Part shown: in pieces, positions 9,649-17,727 of the stretch
Layout: each line of letters begins with the position of its first letter
How positions within the stretch are numbered: position 1 is the stretch's first letter
NCBI RefSeq assembly: GCF_001279525.1
Contig: NZ_LGDY01000058.1
Location: forward strand, 62,001 to 126,000
DNA length: 64,000 nt
Source: Nocardia sp. NRRL S-836
GTDB lineage: Bacteria > Actinomycetota > Actinomycetes > Mycobacteriales > Pseudonocardiaceae
Direction: 5' to 3'
The notes under the pieces: model-generated
Told to the model about the DNA's origin: nothing
Seen by the model: only the letters and a program-made list of their open reading frames with translations
Databases searched by the model: none
Made by a program: the position numbers and the translations under genes

Positions 9649-9870
9649 GTTGTTCTCCTCACGGCACAGAGTGAACGGGCGAACGACTGCTCAACGCATC
9701 GTGTCGTCCATCCATGGCAGCAGCAGCCACCGACAATTCCCTGGCCCCTACCCGCTCCGAACGGCAATCTCCGCCGCGAAGTTTCAGAGGTTCACCCGAT
9801 CGGGACACGGGCATGCGCGCACGCGCGTAGTGTCGTTCGAAGTCGATCACGTTAGGCACCTGGGGGAACC
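9649..9870. promoter_or_regulatory. Divergent promoter region of the split R-M system
   Basis: 222 bases separate the methyltransferase start (9648, minus strand) from the nuclease start (GTG 9871, plus strand). Both promoters must lie here, which allows co-regulation. I saw no CTCGAG and no clear controller-protein palindrome. A GGGGGA ribosome binding site precedes 9871. Confidence 0.5.
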
Positions 9871-10758
9871 GTGACGCCAGAACAACAGAAGGACATCGAC
9901 AATGCCCTGCTCGCCTACTGGACGAGTCGCGACGAGGCTCGCATCGTCCAGGAGCGCAAAGGCAAGTCGGATCAGGGTGCACGCGCGGGTGCAACGGCCG
10001 GCGGTCACCTGGACCGTGTCGCCCAACTCTTCGCCAACGTCTGCATTGCTGCGGGGGTACCGAAGGAGAAGGTGTACTACAAGGCGCCGAAGGACGACCC
10101 CAACAGGAAGTCGCACGCCAAAATGCTGACCATGCCCGGCTACTTCCGCCCGACCAAGTCATGGGATCTCGTGGTGTATCACGAGAAGACGCCGATCGTG
10201 GTACTCGAACTCAAGAGCCAGAACGGTCCGTCATACGGGAACAACGCGAACAACCGTGTCGAGGAGGCGCTGGGCAGCGCCGTCGATCTCGCCGCAGCGC
10301 ACAGGGCGGGTCTGCTCAGCGTTCGACCGTGGACCGGATATGTGTTCGTCGTCGAAGATGACGAAAGATCGCGATATGGAAACCGCGGCCTGGGAAACGT
10401 TGGTCCTGCAGGCGTTGATCCGGTCTTCACCACATGGTCGTACATCGGCCGGCTGAGCCTGGTGTGCAAGCGTCTGGTCGCGGAGCAGCACTACCACGCC
10501 GCGTGGACGGTAGCGACCAGCCGGCCCAGCTGTCCTGCGGGGATCGACGCCGATGTGGAATCTCGGAAGAAAAGCTGCCCTCAGTACACGATTGACAAGA
10601 AGAATCCACCCGCCACGCACAAGGAACACGAGTTCGGCTGGAACGAGCCCGACCCCGAAGGGCTTGGGTACGTTCAGTTCGTCACCGCTATGACTGCGGC
10701 AATCGGCGAGTACTACCCCGTCGTGCCGGCTACCGGTCTGCCTGACATCAGTACATAG
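9871..10758 (+). CDS. PaeR7I-family type II restriction endonuclease
   Basis: 295 residues. The motif PGYFRPTKSWDLVV contains Asp99, and ELKSQ gives the Glu113 and Lys115 of a PD-(D/E)xK site. It is followed by the family signature GNNANNRVEEALGSAVDL. The protein aligns with the C-terminal third of the fused enzyme at 5431, including the preceding helical part (TAGGHLD in this protein, TAGKHLD in the fusion). It forms the split system with the divergent methyltransferase at 7894-9648. The family recognises CTCGAG; actual specificity is unproven. Confidence 0.92.
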   Translation: MTPEQQKDIDNALLAYWTSRDEARIVQERKGKSDQGARAGATAGGHLDRVAQLFANVCIAAGVPKEKVYYKAPKDDPNRKSHAKMLTMPGYFRPTKSWDLVVYHEKTPIVVLELKSQNGPSYGNNANNRVEEALGSAVDLAAAHRAGLLSVRPWTGYVFVVEDDERSRYGNRGLGNVGPAGVDPVFTTWSYIGRLSLVCKRLVAEQHYHAAWTVATSRPSCPAGIDADVESRKKSCPQYTIDKKNPPATHKEHEFGWNEPDPEGLGYVQFVTAMTAAIGEYYPVVPATGLPDIST

Positions 10759-10775
10759 GCGGCGGTGGTGCGGCG

Positions 10776-12356
10776 TTACGAGACCAGTGACAGGCCGGGG
10801 CGCAGGCCGACCGGAACCTCGGGAGCGGCCGTCGGGACCACGACCTCGTCGCCGCCGATCTCGCGGGTGATCCACGCGCCGGACTCGACCATGACCTTCA
10901 ACGTGCGCACGTCCAGGGCCTGGATGCGGCCCAGGTACCACTCGTCGGTGGCGAGCGGGCCCATGCGGTCGCCCATGCGGGCCTTGATGTCCTTGACGCG
11001 CTGGAACATCTCGGCGACGAGTGCCTCGCGGTCGAAGGGGCCGGTCAGGCCGTCGCGGATGCGGTCCTCGATGCCGCGGGGCATGCCGTCGGGGTCGGGC
11101 ATGAGCATCGTGGTCCAGGCGCGGGACTTCTCGCGGTACTGGAGTTGCTGCATGGTGCCCTCGTGCTGGGCGAAGTCGGCGGCGCGGAAGCCGCGGCCCT
11201 TCCACCGTTGCAAGAGGGTCACGGCGAGCGACTGGGCGCTCTTCAGGCCCGTGTTGAGGCCGCGGCCGGGCCAGAAGTGCAGGGAGTTTGCGGCGTCGCC
11301 GAGCAGGAAGCCGTAGGTGGACGGGGCGAGCTGGGCGGTGAACTTCGACATCTGCTGCATGCCGAGGGTGAACGACGTGATGCCCACGACGTCGGCCGCG
11401 CCGGCGCCGAAGAAGCGCAGGCCGTCGAGGATTCGGGGCCACAGGTAGGAAAGCTTGTCCACGGACGGCTTGAACACCGAGCGGTGCCGGTCGCACACGA
11501 AACGGCCGCCCTCAGGGCGCATGGTGCAGCCGAACCTGCCGATGCACGCGATGGGTCCGTTGGCGCCCAGCGCCACGATCTCGGAGGCCTCCTCCGCGGT
11601 GAGGCGCATGTTGATGAAGCCGCCGCCCATCGAGTTGAACAGGAAGCGGTTCTGCGCCACGGTCAACGGCACGGTGTGCTCGTCGAGCACCTTCGACGAC
11701 ACGACCCGGATGCCCAGCACGCGCTCGTCCAGCGGCGAACCGTCCACACTGAACAGTTCCCGCGACGGCGTGCCGAAGTGCGGCTTCAGCGACTCGCGGG
11801 TCGCGGAACGGGCGCCGTCGGCGATGGCGAGGACGTGCAGGCCGTCCCAGCGCGACGGAACGGTGTAGGCCTGCGGCAGCAGCTCGATGCCGAGGTCGCC
11901 GGCGAGGTCCAGCAGGGCGTCCTCGATCCAGCGGATCTTGATGTTGCGCGGGCGCCCCTTCTCGGCGGGCGAGTCGGGGCCGAGCGGCCACATCTCGGAG
12001 AAGCGGCCGTCGGCGAACAGGCGCTGCCGCACCTCGGCGGGCAGGGCGGCCCACACGTTGCTCTGCAGCGTCACCACCTGCTCGCGGCGGTTGTTGCCGT
12101 CCGCGGCGTCCTTCCACACGACGCGGTCGGCGTGGCGCTTCCAGCGGCGGTCGAACACGCGCACCGACACCTGGTCGCCCAGCAGCGCCCTCACCGAGCA
12201 CGCGAACGCCAGACCGACCGGCCCGCCGCCGGCCACGTCGACCCGCATCGGGGCGTTGCGCCACGGCAGGCGCACGAGCTGTGCGCCCTGACGCGGCAGC
12301 ATCACCGTCGGGCCGGCCTGACCCAGCAGCACCGTCTTCTCGTCGTCGCGTGCCAT
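10776..12356 (-). CDS. FAD-dependent monooxygenase-like protein
   Basis: 526 residues from ATG 12356, which follows an AGGGGGAG ribosome binding site. An upstream GTG at 12377 would place that site inside the coding sequence, so I reject it. The dinucleotide-binding fingerprint GGGPVG is at about 43-48, later than usual because of an N-terminal extension. GDAANSLHFWPGRGLNTG matches the second FAD-binding GD motif of the PHBH-like fold. Substrate and electron donor are unknown. Its stop is 17 bases from the convergent endonuclease stop. The XRE/DUF397 pair lies just upstream on the same strand and may regulate it, an inference from position. Confidence 0.8.
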   Translation of the reverse strand: MARDDEKTVLLGQAGPTVMLPRQGAQLVRLPWRNAPMRVDVAGGGPVGLAFACSVRALLGDQVSVRVFDRRWKRHADRVVWKDAADGNNRREQVVTLQSNVWAALPAEVRQRLFADGRFSEMWPLGPDSPAEKGRPRNIKIRWIEDALLDLAGDLGIELLPQAYTVPSRWDGLHVLAIADGARSATRESLKPHFGTPSRELFSVDGSPLDERVLGIRVVSSKVLDEHTVPLTVAQNRFLFNSMGGGFINMRLTAEEASEIVALGANGPIACIGRFGCTMRPEGGRFVCDRHRSVFKPSVDKLSYLWPRILDGLRFFGAGAADVVGITSFTLGMQQMSKFTAQLAPSTYGFLLGDAANSLHFWPGRGLNTGLKSAQSLAVTLLQRWKGRGFRAADFAQHEGTMQQLQYREKSRAWTTMLMPDPDGMPRGIEDRIRDGLTGPFDREALVAEMFQRVKDIKARMGDRMGPLATDEWYLGRIQALDVRTLKVMVESGAWITREIGGDEVVVPTAAPEVPVGLRPGLSLVS

Positions 12357-12416
12357 CGAACCGCTCCCCCTGCTCACCTGGTGACGGCGATGACACGTGG
12401 TGAGGCGGGGAACGGT

Positions 12417-12590
12417 TCAACGACTTTCGAGGAACTTCCGCCACGCGTCCGGAGCGAAGGTCAGAACGGCGCCCTCGGGGTGCTTCGAGTCGCGCACGTG
12501 GGCGGCACCGGCCAGCGCGATCTCGACGCAGTTGCTGTCCTCCGTGCCGCCGCTGTAGCTGCTCTTACGCCAAGTCCGTTCCTGGATCAT
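12417..12590 (-). CDS. DUF397 small protein
   Basis: 57 residues beginning MIQERTWRKSSYSGG, the typical DUF397 opening (W-R-KSSYS), followed by NCVEIA and VRDSK, and ending with WRKFLES. Genes of this family sit beside XRE-DUF5753 regulators in actinomycetes. Here its start lies inside the end of the XRE gene (26-base overlap), implying coupled translation. Such pairs act in developmental or antibiotic regulation (WhiJ-like) and some have been proposed to resemble antitoxin-toxin pairs; the role here is unknown. Confidence 0.9.
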   Translation of the reverse strand: MIQERTWRKSSYSGGTEDSNCVEIALAGAAHVRDSKHPEGAVLTFAPDAWRKFLESR

Positions 12591-13413
12591 CGAGGTCCTC
12601 TCGCGGTGAGCCGACGTACTCCGCCAGCATGCTCCGCGATTGTTCCTCATCCAAGGCGACCTCAGCCAAACGGTCGAACAGCAGCCGGGTGCGGGCGATG
12701 ACGGCCGGATCCTGGACGAACACCTTCGCCAGGTCGGTGTCGCTGAACGCCACCGGCATCGCCTTGTCGAACTCCCACAGCACGCAGTCGGACCACGCGA
12801 TGGGCACCCCTGCGGGCACGATCCTGATCATGCGCGCAGCGAACAGCAGCTGGAGGTACTGCTCCTCCATGACCCGGCAGTCACCGACCGGCTCCTGCAG
12901 CGCGCGCTCATGGATGTAGAACAAGCAAGTCGGCCGATCGTGTCGCCGGAGGACCGCCTGCCGGTCGATGCGGAACTGGACCAGCGTCGGGATTCGCTCC
13001 TCCGGCACGAAGCCGGTCAGCCGGTAGATGCCCTCGGCGTACTCCGGGGTCTGCAACAAGCCCGGTACGGCCCGCATGTCGTAGCTCATGATCGACAGCG
13101 CGGTCGTCTCCGCCAGAGCAAGCGTGCGCATGTTGTCGGAGACCTGCACGATGTACTCGTCGAAGGCGTTGCGGTAACGGCGTTTGAACTCGTCGAAGTA
13201 GCCGATGTCCTTGCCGCACATCGACAGGTACTGCACCAGGTCGATCTCGCTGGCGCGGTACTTGCCGTGTTCGATGGTGGAGACCTTGCTGGGGTCCCAG
13301 CCGAGCCGGACCGCCAGTGCGGCGCCGCTCAGGTTGGTGGAGGTCTCCCGCAGCCTGCGCAGTTCGTCGCCCAGGTCCCTGCTGTACGCGGTCGATGGTG
13401 TGGTCGTGGCCAT
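12565..13413 (-). CDS. XRE-family regulator with DUF5753 domain
   Basis: 282 residues. A helix-turn-helix at about 12-70 (LRRLRETSTNLSGAALAVRL, then SKVSTIEHGK) is followed by a DUF5753 domain with the usual MRAVPGLLQTPEYA and YLQLLFAA blocks. It is a WhiJ-type DNA-binding protein, translationally overlapping the DUF397 gene. It is divergent from the efflux operon starting at 13558, so the 144-base gap between them may carry operators for both. Confidence 0.92.
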   Translation of the reverse strand: MATTTPSTAYSRDLGDELRRLRETSTNLSGAALAVRLGWDPSKVSTIEHGKYRASEIDLVQYLSMCGKDIGYFDEFKRRYRNAFDEYIVQVSDNMRTLALAETTALSIMSYDMRAVPGLLQTPEYAEGIYRLTGFVPEERIPTLVQFRIDRQAVLRRHDRPTCLFYIHERALQEPVGDCRVMEEQYLQLLFAARMIRIVPAGVPIAWSDCVLWEFDKAMPVAFSDTDLAKVFVQDPAVIARTRLLFDRLAEVALDEEQSRSMLAEYVGSPREDLDDPGTDLA

Positions 13414-13557
13414 GGTCCGACGCTAGGGGTTGCTCTTCGAGCACGTACCAGCTCATTCGGGTGAAAATGATCCGTCCGGCCCAAGCCAGGCGATCATCAG
13501 GAAACTGCCAGGAATCTGGCAGCCGGTCCACAGCTTGGTCGGACACGATCTGCGGCC

Positions 13558-14637
13558 ATGACTCGACGTCGCAGATCCTTGGTGATCAACGGACTGCTGG
13601 TGGTGCTGCTGCTCGGTGCGGGCGTGGCGGGCTATCTGGTGTTCTTCGGTTCCTCCGGCAGTGCGCAGACGACGGCGGCGCGCACGGCGCAGGCGGCGAA
13701 CCGGGACGTCAGCGAGGTCGTGACGGCGGCGGGGACGGTGCAGAGCTCGTTCAGCGCCGAGGCGTCGTTCGGCACCAGCGGCACGGTCACCGAGGTGGAC
13801 GTGAAGGTCGGCGATGTCGTCGCCAAGGGGCAGCAGCTCGCGAAGCTCGACTCGACCGCCGCTCAGCTGCAGGTCGACGTCGCCCAGAACAACCTCGACA
13901 CGGCGTACGCCAAGGGCACCGGCACGACCGCGCTGTGGCTGGCCTACCAGCAGGCGGAACTGGCGCTGCGGCAGGCGAAGGACGCACTGGCCGCCACCAC
14001 GCTGACCGCGCCGGGCGACGGGACGGTCACGTCGGTCACCGGGTCCGTCGGGCAGAAGGTCGGGACGGGTGCGACGGGCGGGTTCGTCGTGGTCACCGAC
14101 CTGAAGAACCTCGTGGTCACCGCGAACGTCTCCGAGACCGACGTCAGCAAGCTCAAGAACGACCAGACGGCCACCGTGACGGTCAACGCGATGGCGGCCA
14201 CTCCCATCCGGGCCAAGGTCACCCAGGTCGCCCTCACCCCCACGACCGCCAACAACGTCGTGCAGTACGGCGTCACGCTCGCGTTGAGCGAACCACCGGC
14301 CGGACTGCGGCCCGGCCAGTCGGCCGGCGTCGAGGTGACCGTCGCCCAGGCGAGCAACGTGCTCGCGGTGCCGGCGGCGGCCGTTCAGACGGTCAACGGG
14401 GCGAGCTCCGTGCAGACGATCGCGAACGGCGCGGAAACCCGTCAAACGGTCGAGATCGGGGTGCGCGGTGACCAGTACGTGGAGATCAGGTCGGGTCTGA
14501 CGGCGGGCCAGGAGGTCGTGCTGCCGCCGGTCACCACGTCGACCGGCACGAACAACCGGCAGCAACAGCAGGGCAGGCAGATCCCCGGCGGCACCGGCGG
14601 GCGCAACGGCGGCGGGTTCACCGGGACCGGCCGGTGA
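13558..14637 (+). CDS. HlyD/MacA-like efflux adaptor
   Basis: 359 residues. One N-terminal membrane helix (about residues 9-28) anchors an extracellular part with the lipoyl-like hammerhead (VTEVDVKVGDVVAKGQQLAKLD and APGDGTVTSVTGSVGQKV) and a beta-barrel domain. The C-terminus is rich in Gly, Gln and Asn. It is the first gene of a six-gene operon with ABC ATPase, permease, DUF5666 protein and a two-component system, with a GTGA overlap to the next gene. It is the adaptor of a MacAB-type exporter in a Gram-positive setting; the substrate is unknown. Confidence 0.9.
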   Translation: MTRRRRSLVINGLLVVLLLGAGVAGYLVFFGSSGSAQTTAARTAQAANRDVSEVVTAAGTVQSSFSAEASFGTSGTVTEVDVKVGDVVAKGQQLAKLDSTAAQLQVDVAQNNLDTAYAKGTGTTALWLAYQQAELALRQAKDALAATTLTAPGDGTVTSVTGSVGQKVGTGATGGFVVVTDLKNLVVTANVSETDVSKLKNDQTATVTVNAMAATPIRAKVTQVALTPTTANNVVQYGVTLALSEPPAGLRPGQSAGVEVTVAQASNVLAVPAAAVQTVNGASSVQTIANGAETRQTVEIGVRGDQYVEIRSGLTAGQEVVLPPVTTSTGTNNRQQQQGRQIPGGTGGRNGGGFTGTGR

Positions 14638-15350
14638 GCGCGGTGAGCACGACGAGCGGGACGACCGCGGCGAGCCCGGTGATCGAGGTCAGGGACCTCC
14701 GCAAGACCTACGGCTCCGGCGACACGGCGGTGCACGCGTTGCGCGGCCTGGACCTGAGCGTCGGCAGGGGCGAGTACATCGCGATCATGGGCGCGTCCGG
14801 GTCGGGCAAGTCGACGTTGCTGAACATCCTGGGCTGCCTGGACGTCGCGACCTCCGGCACGTACCTGCTGGACGGCATCGACACCGGCGACTTCGACGAG
14901 GAGCAGCTGTCGTTGCTGCGCAACCGGAAGATCGGGTTCGTCTTCCAGTCCTTCAACCTGGTGCCGCGCACGACGGCACTCGCCAACGTCGAGCTCCCGC
15001 TGGTGTACGCGGGAGTTCGGCGTGCCCAGCGCCGCGAGCGCGCGATGGCGGCGCTGGAGCTCGTCGGGCTGCGGGACCGGACGCACCACCGGCCCACCGA
15101 GCTGTCCGGCGGCCAGCAGCAACGCGTCGCCATCGCCCGCGCGCTCGTGACGTCACCCGCGATCGTGCTCGCCGACGAGCCGACCGGGAACCTCGACACC
15201 GAGTCGAGCCGGGAGGTGCTCGCGATCCTCGACCGGTTGAACGCGAGCGGCCGCACGGTCGTCCTGATCACGCACGAGGACGACGTCGCGGCGCACGCGA
15301 TGCGCACGGTGCGCGTGGTGGACGGACGGGTTGCGGGGGTGCTGGTGTGA
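14634..15350 (+). CDS. ABC transporter ATP-binding protein, MacB/LolD type
   Basis: 238 residues with Walker A GASGSGKST at 53-61, the Q-loop FVFQSFNL, signature LSGGQQQRVAIARAL, Walker B VLADEPTGNLD and switch histidine ITHEDD. It belongs to the subfamily that energises FtsX-like permeases. Translation is coupled on both sides by GTGA overlaps with the adaptor and permease genes. GTG 14643 is an alternative start. Confidence 0.95.
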   Translation: MSAVSTTSGTTAASPVIEVRDLRKTYGSGDTAVHALRGLDLSVGRGEYIAIMGASGSGKSTLLNILGCLDVATSGTYLLDGIDTGDFDEEQLSLLRNRKIGFVFQSFNLVPRTTALANVELPLVYAGVRRAQRRERAMAALELVGLRDRTHHRPTELSGGQQQRVAIARALVTSPAIVLADEPTGNLDTESSREVLAILDRLNASGRTVVLITHEDDVAAHAMRTVRVVDGRVAGVLV

Positions 15351-16537
15351 GGGTCGTCGAGATCGCGGCGTTCGCGGTGCGGGGCCTGACGGCGAACAAG
15401 ATGCGCTCGGGGCTCACGACGCTGGGCATCCTGATCGGTGTCGCGTCGGTGATCCTGTTGATCGCGGTCGGCAACGGCGCGTCGAGCGCGGTGCAGCAGA
15501 GCATCGCCGGGCTGGGCACCAACATCCTCACGATCAGCCCGCAGCGCGCGCAGCCCGGTGGCTCCGCGAAGCCGTTGACGACGGCCGACGCGGCGGCGCT
15601 GGTCGGGCCGGACTCCCCCGACGTGCGGTACGCGTCGCCGGTGGTGTCCGCGCAGGCCACCGCCGGGTACGGCGGGACGAGCTACCAGATCAGCCAGTTC
15701 ATCGGCACCGACCCGCGTTACTTCGACACGACGAACAGCGGTGTGGCGCAGGGGAACCTGTTCTCCGACATCGACGTGCAGCAGGCGCGCAAGGTCGTGG
15801 TGATCGGGGCGACGGTGGCGGCGCAGCTGTTCGGCGGCGTGGACGCGGTCGGGAAGCCGGTGCTCGTCAACAACATCCCGTTCACCGTCGTGGGAGTGCT
15901 GGCGGCCAAGGGGTCCAGCGGGTTGCAGGACGCCGACGACATGGCCGTGGCGCCGTTGACGACGACGCAGAACGCGTTGACCGGCTACGGCAACCTGAAC
16001 CAGATCGTCGTGCAGGCGCGGTCGGCCGACGCGTTGCCGGACGCGCAGGCCCAGGTGACCACGATCCTGAACGGGCGGCACAGGATCGCCCAAACGGCCG
16101 ACTACCGGATCTTGAGCCAGGACCAGCTGCTGACCGCGCGGACGGCGACGACGGAGACGTTCACGGTGCTGCTGGCGTCGGTGGCGGCGATCTCGTTGCT
16201 GGTGGGCGGGATCGGCGTCACGAACATCATGCTGGTCACCGTCACCGAGCGGATCAGGGAGATCGGCATCCGCAAGGCCGTGGGGGCGCCCCGGTCGTCG
16301 ATCCTCGGGCAGTTCCTGATCGAGGCGACGCTGCTGAGCCTGTTCGGCGGGGCGCTCGGCGTCGTGGTCGGGGTGATCGGCACGCGGTTCACGATCGCGG
16401 GCATCCAGCCGGTGCTGGTGCCGTCGTCGGTGCTGCTGGCGTTCGGGGTGTCGGCGTTGATCGGCCTGTTCTTCGGCAGCTACCCCGCCTCGCGCGCGGC
16501 GAAGCTCCGTCCCATCGAAGCACTGCGTCACGAGTAG
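15347..16537 (+). CDS. ABC transporter permease, MacB/FtsX family
   Basis: 396 residues with the MacB layout: an N-terminal membrane helix (LTTLGILIGVASVILLIAVG), a large extracellular domain, and three C-terminal helices including the signature ISLLVGGIGVTNIMLVTVTER, REIGIRKAVGA, and the terminal SYPASRAAKLRPIEALRHE. It works with the ATPase at 14634 and the adaptor at 13558 to export or sense a substrate at the membrane. Confidence 0.94.
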   Translation: MRVVEIAAFAVRGLTANKMRSGLTTLGILIGVASVILLIAVGNGASSAVQQSIAGLGTNILTISPQRAQPGGSAKPLTTADAAALVGPDSPDVRYASPVVSAQATAGYGGTSYQISQFIGTDPRYFDTTNSGVAQGNLFSDIDVQQARKVVVIGATVAAQLFGGVDAVGKPVLVNNIPFTVVGVLAAKGSSGLQDADDMAVAPLTTTQNALTGYGNLNQIVVQARSADALPDAQAQVTTILNGRHRIAQTADYRILSQDQLLTARTATTETFTVLLASVAAISLLVGGIGVTNIMLVTVTERIREIGIRKAVGAPRSSILGQFLIEATLLSLFGGALGVVVGVIGTRFTIAGIQPVLVPSSVLLAFGVSALIGLFFGSYPASRAAKLRPIEALRHE

Positions 16538-16546
16538 GAGAACGTT

Positions 16547-17035
16547 GTGAGCAACCCACTGGACCAGCCGCTCGAGTCCGGCGACATCACCGCCGAGCTG
16601 CGCGAGCGCAAGGGCGGCCTCGGCAGGACGACGGTGGTCCTCGGGGCCGCGGTGCTCGCCGTCGTCGCGTTCGTGGGCGGGGTGTTCGTGCAGAAGTCGT
16701 TCGGTGCCGGCCAGCCGCCGTCGCGGCAGAACGCGGCCCGGCAGTTCAACGGGACACCGCCGTCGGGTGCGCAGCAACGGCCCAACGGCGGGTTCCAGGG
16801 CCGTGGCGGCACAACCGGGACCATCGAGCGGATCGAGGGCACCACGGTCTACGTGAAGACCCCCAACGGCCAGGAGGTGAAGGTGTCCACTTCGGACACG
16901 ACCAAGGTGCAGCTGACCACCGAGGGCAAGCTGACCGACCTCAAGGCCGGCGAGCAGGTCGTGGTGCAGGGCCAGCCGGGTCAGGACGGCACGGTGACCG
17001 CGCAGACGCTCACGCAGCGCCCGTCGAACGGCTGA
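16547..17035 (+). CDS. Membrane-anchored DUF5666-like protein
   Basis: 162 residues. A short cytoplasmic segment and one membrane helix (VVLGAAVLAVVAFVGGVFV) are followed by a Gly/Pro/Gln-rich linker and a small beta domain (GTIERIEGTTVYVKT, VQLTTEGKLTDLKAGEQVVV) that matches DUF5666. It sits between the permease and the response regulator in the efflux operon, and its stop overlaps the regulator start (TGATG). A role as extracellular accessory or sensor of the transporter is inferred. Confidence 0.78.
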   Translation: MSNPLDQPLESGDITAELRERKGGLGRTTVVLGAAVLAVVAFVGGVFVQKSFGAGQPPSRQNAARQFNGTPPSGAQQRPNGGFQGRGGTTGTIERIEGTTVYVKTPNGQEVKVSTSDTTKVQLTTEGKLTDLKAGEQVVVQGQPGQDGTVTAQTLTQRPSNG

Positions 17036-17727
17036 TGCAGGATCACCACGTGGAACGCGGCCGGCTCCTGATCGTCGAGGACGAACCCAGCATCCGCGAG
17101 CTGCTGTGCGCCAGCCTGCGGTTCGCGGGGTTCACCGTGTCCAGCGCGGCGACCGGCGGCGAGGCGCTGACGGCGGCCACCCGCGACCGGCCTGACCTGG
17201 TGCTGCTGGACGTGATGCTGCCCGACCGCGACGGGTTCGAGGTGGTGCGGCGGTTGCGGGCGGCCGGGGTGCGGGTGCCGGTGCTGTACCTGACGGCTCG
17301 GGACTCCGCGGACGACCGGATCACCGGCCTCACCATCGGCGGCGACGGGTACATCACCAAGCCGTTCAGCCTGGAGGAGGTCGTCGCGCGGGTCACGGCG
17401 GTGCTGCGGCGCACCCGGCCCGGCATCGAGTCGGAGCAGCTGAGCTGCGGCGACCTGACCCTGGACGTGGAGTCGCACACCGTGCGGCGCGGTGAGCGGA
17501 TGGTGGAGCTGTCGCCGACGGAGTTCCGGTTGCTGCACTACCTGCTGCGCAACACCGGGCGGGTGGTGTCGAAGGCGCAGATCCTCGACCAGGTGTGGAG
17601 CCAGGACTTCGAGGGTGACACCGGCGTGGTCGAGTCGTACATCTCGTACCTGCGGCGCAAGGTCGACGCCGACGGGCCGCGGCTGATCCACACCGTGCGC
17701 GGCATCGGGTACATGATCCGCCCATGA
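17035..17727 (+). CDS. OmpR-family response regulator
   Basis: 230 residues from ATG 17035, which overlaps the previous stop. The receiver domain has the acidic pair VEDE (15-17 region), phosphoacceptor Asp59 in LLDVMLPD, the conserved Thr in LTARD and Lys109 in ITKPF. The winged-helix output domain follows (SPTEFRLLHYLL, ILDQVW, VESYISYLRRK). It is coupled to the kinase gene by an ATGA overlap. It likely controls this efflux operon. Confidence 0.95.
   Translation: MQDHHVERGRLLIVEDEPSIRELLCASLRFAGFTVSSAATGGEALTAATRDRPDLVLLDVMLPDRDGFEVVRRLRAAGVRVPVLYLTARDSADDRITGLTIGGDGYITKPFSLEEVVARVTAVLRRTRPGIESEQLSCGDLTLDVESHTVRRGERMVELSPTEFRLLHYLLRNTGRVVSKAQILDQVWSQDFEGDTGVVESYISYLRRKVDADGPRLIHTVRGIGYMIRP

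Noticed and set aside
5431..10758. BREX or DISARM system suggested by the adenine methyltransferases
   Set aside because: No PglZ, BrxC, Lon-like or helicase partners adjoin them; nuclease motifs clearly fit PaeR7I/XhoI.
10231..11496. A long minus-strand frame of 421 codons rich in Arg, Pro and His
   Set aside because: It is a shadow of the FAD monooxygenase gene and the endonuclease region in another frame, with no recognisable motif.
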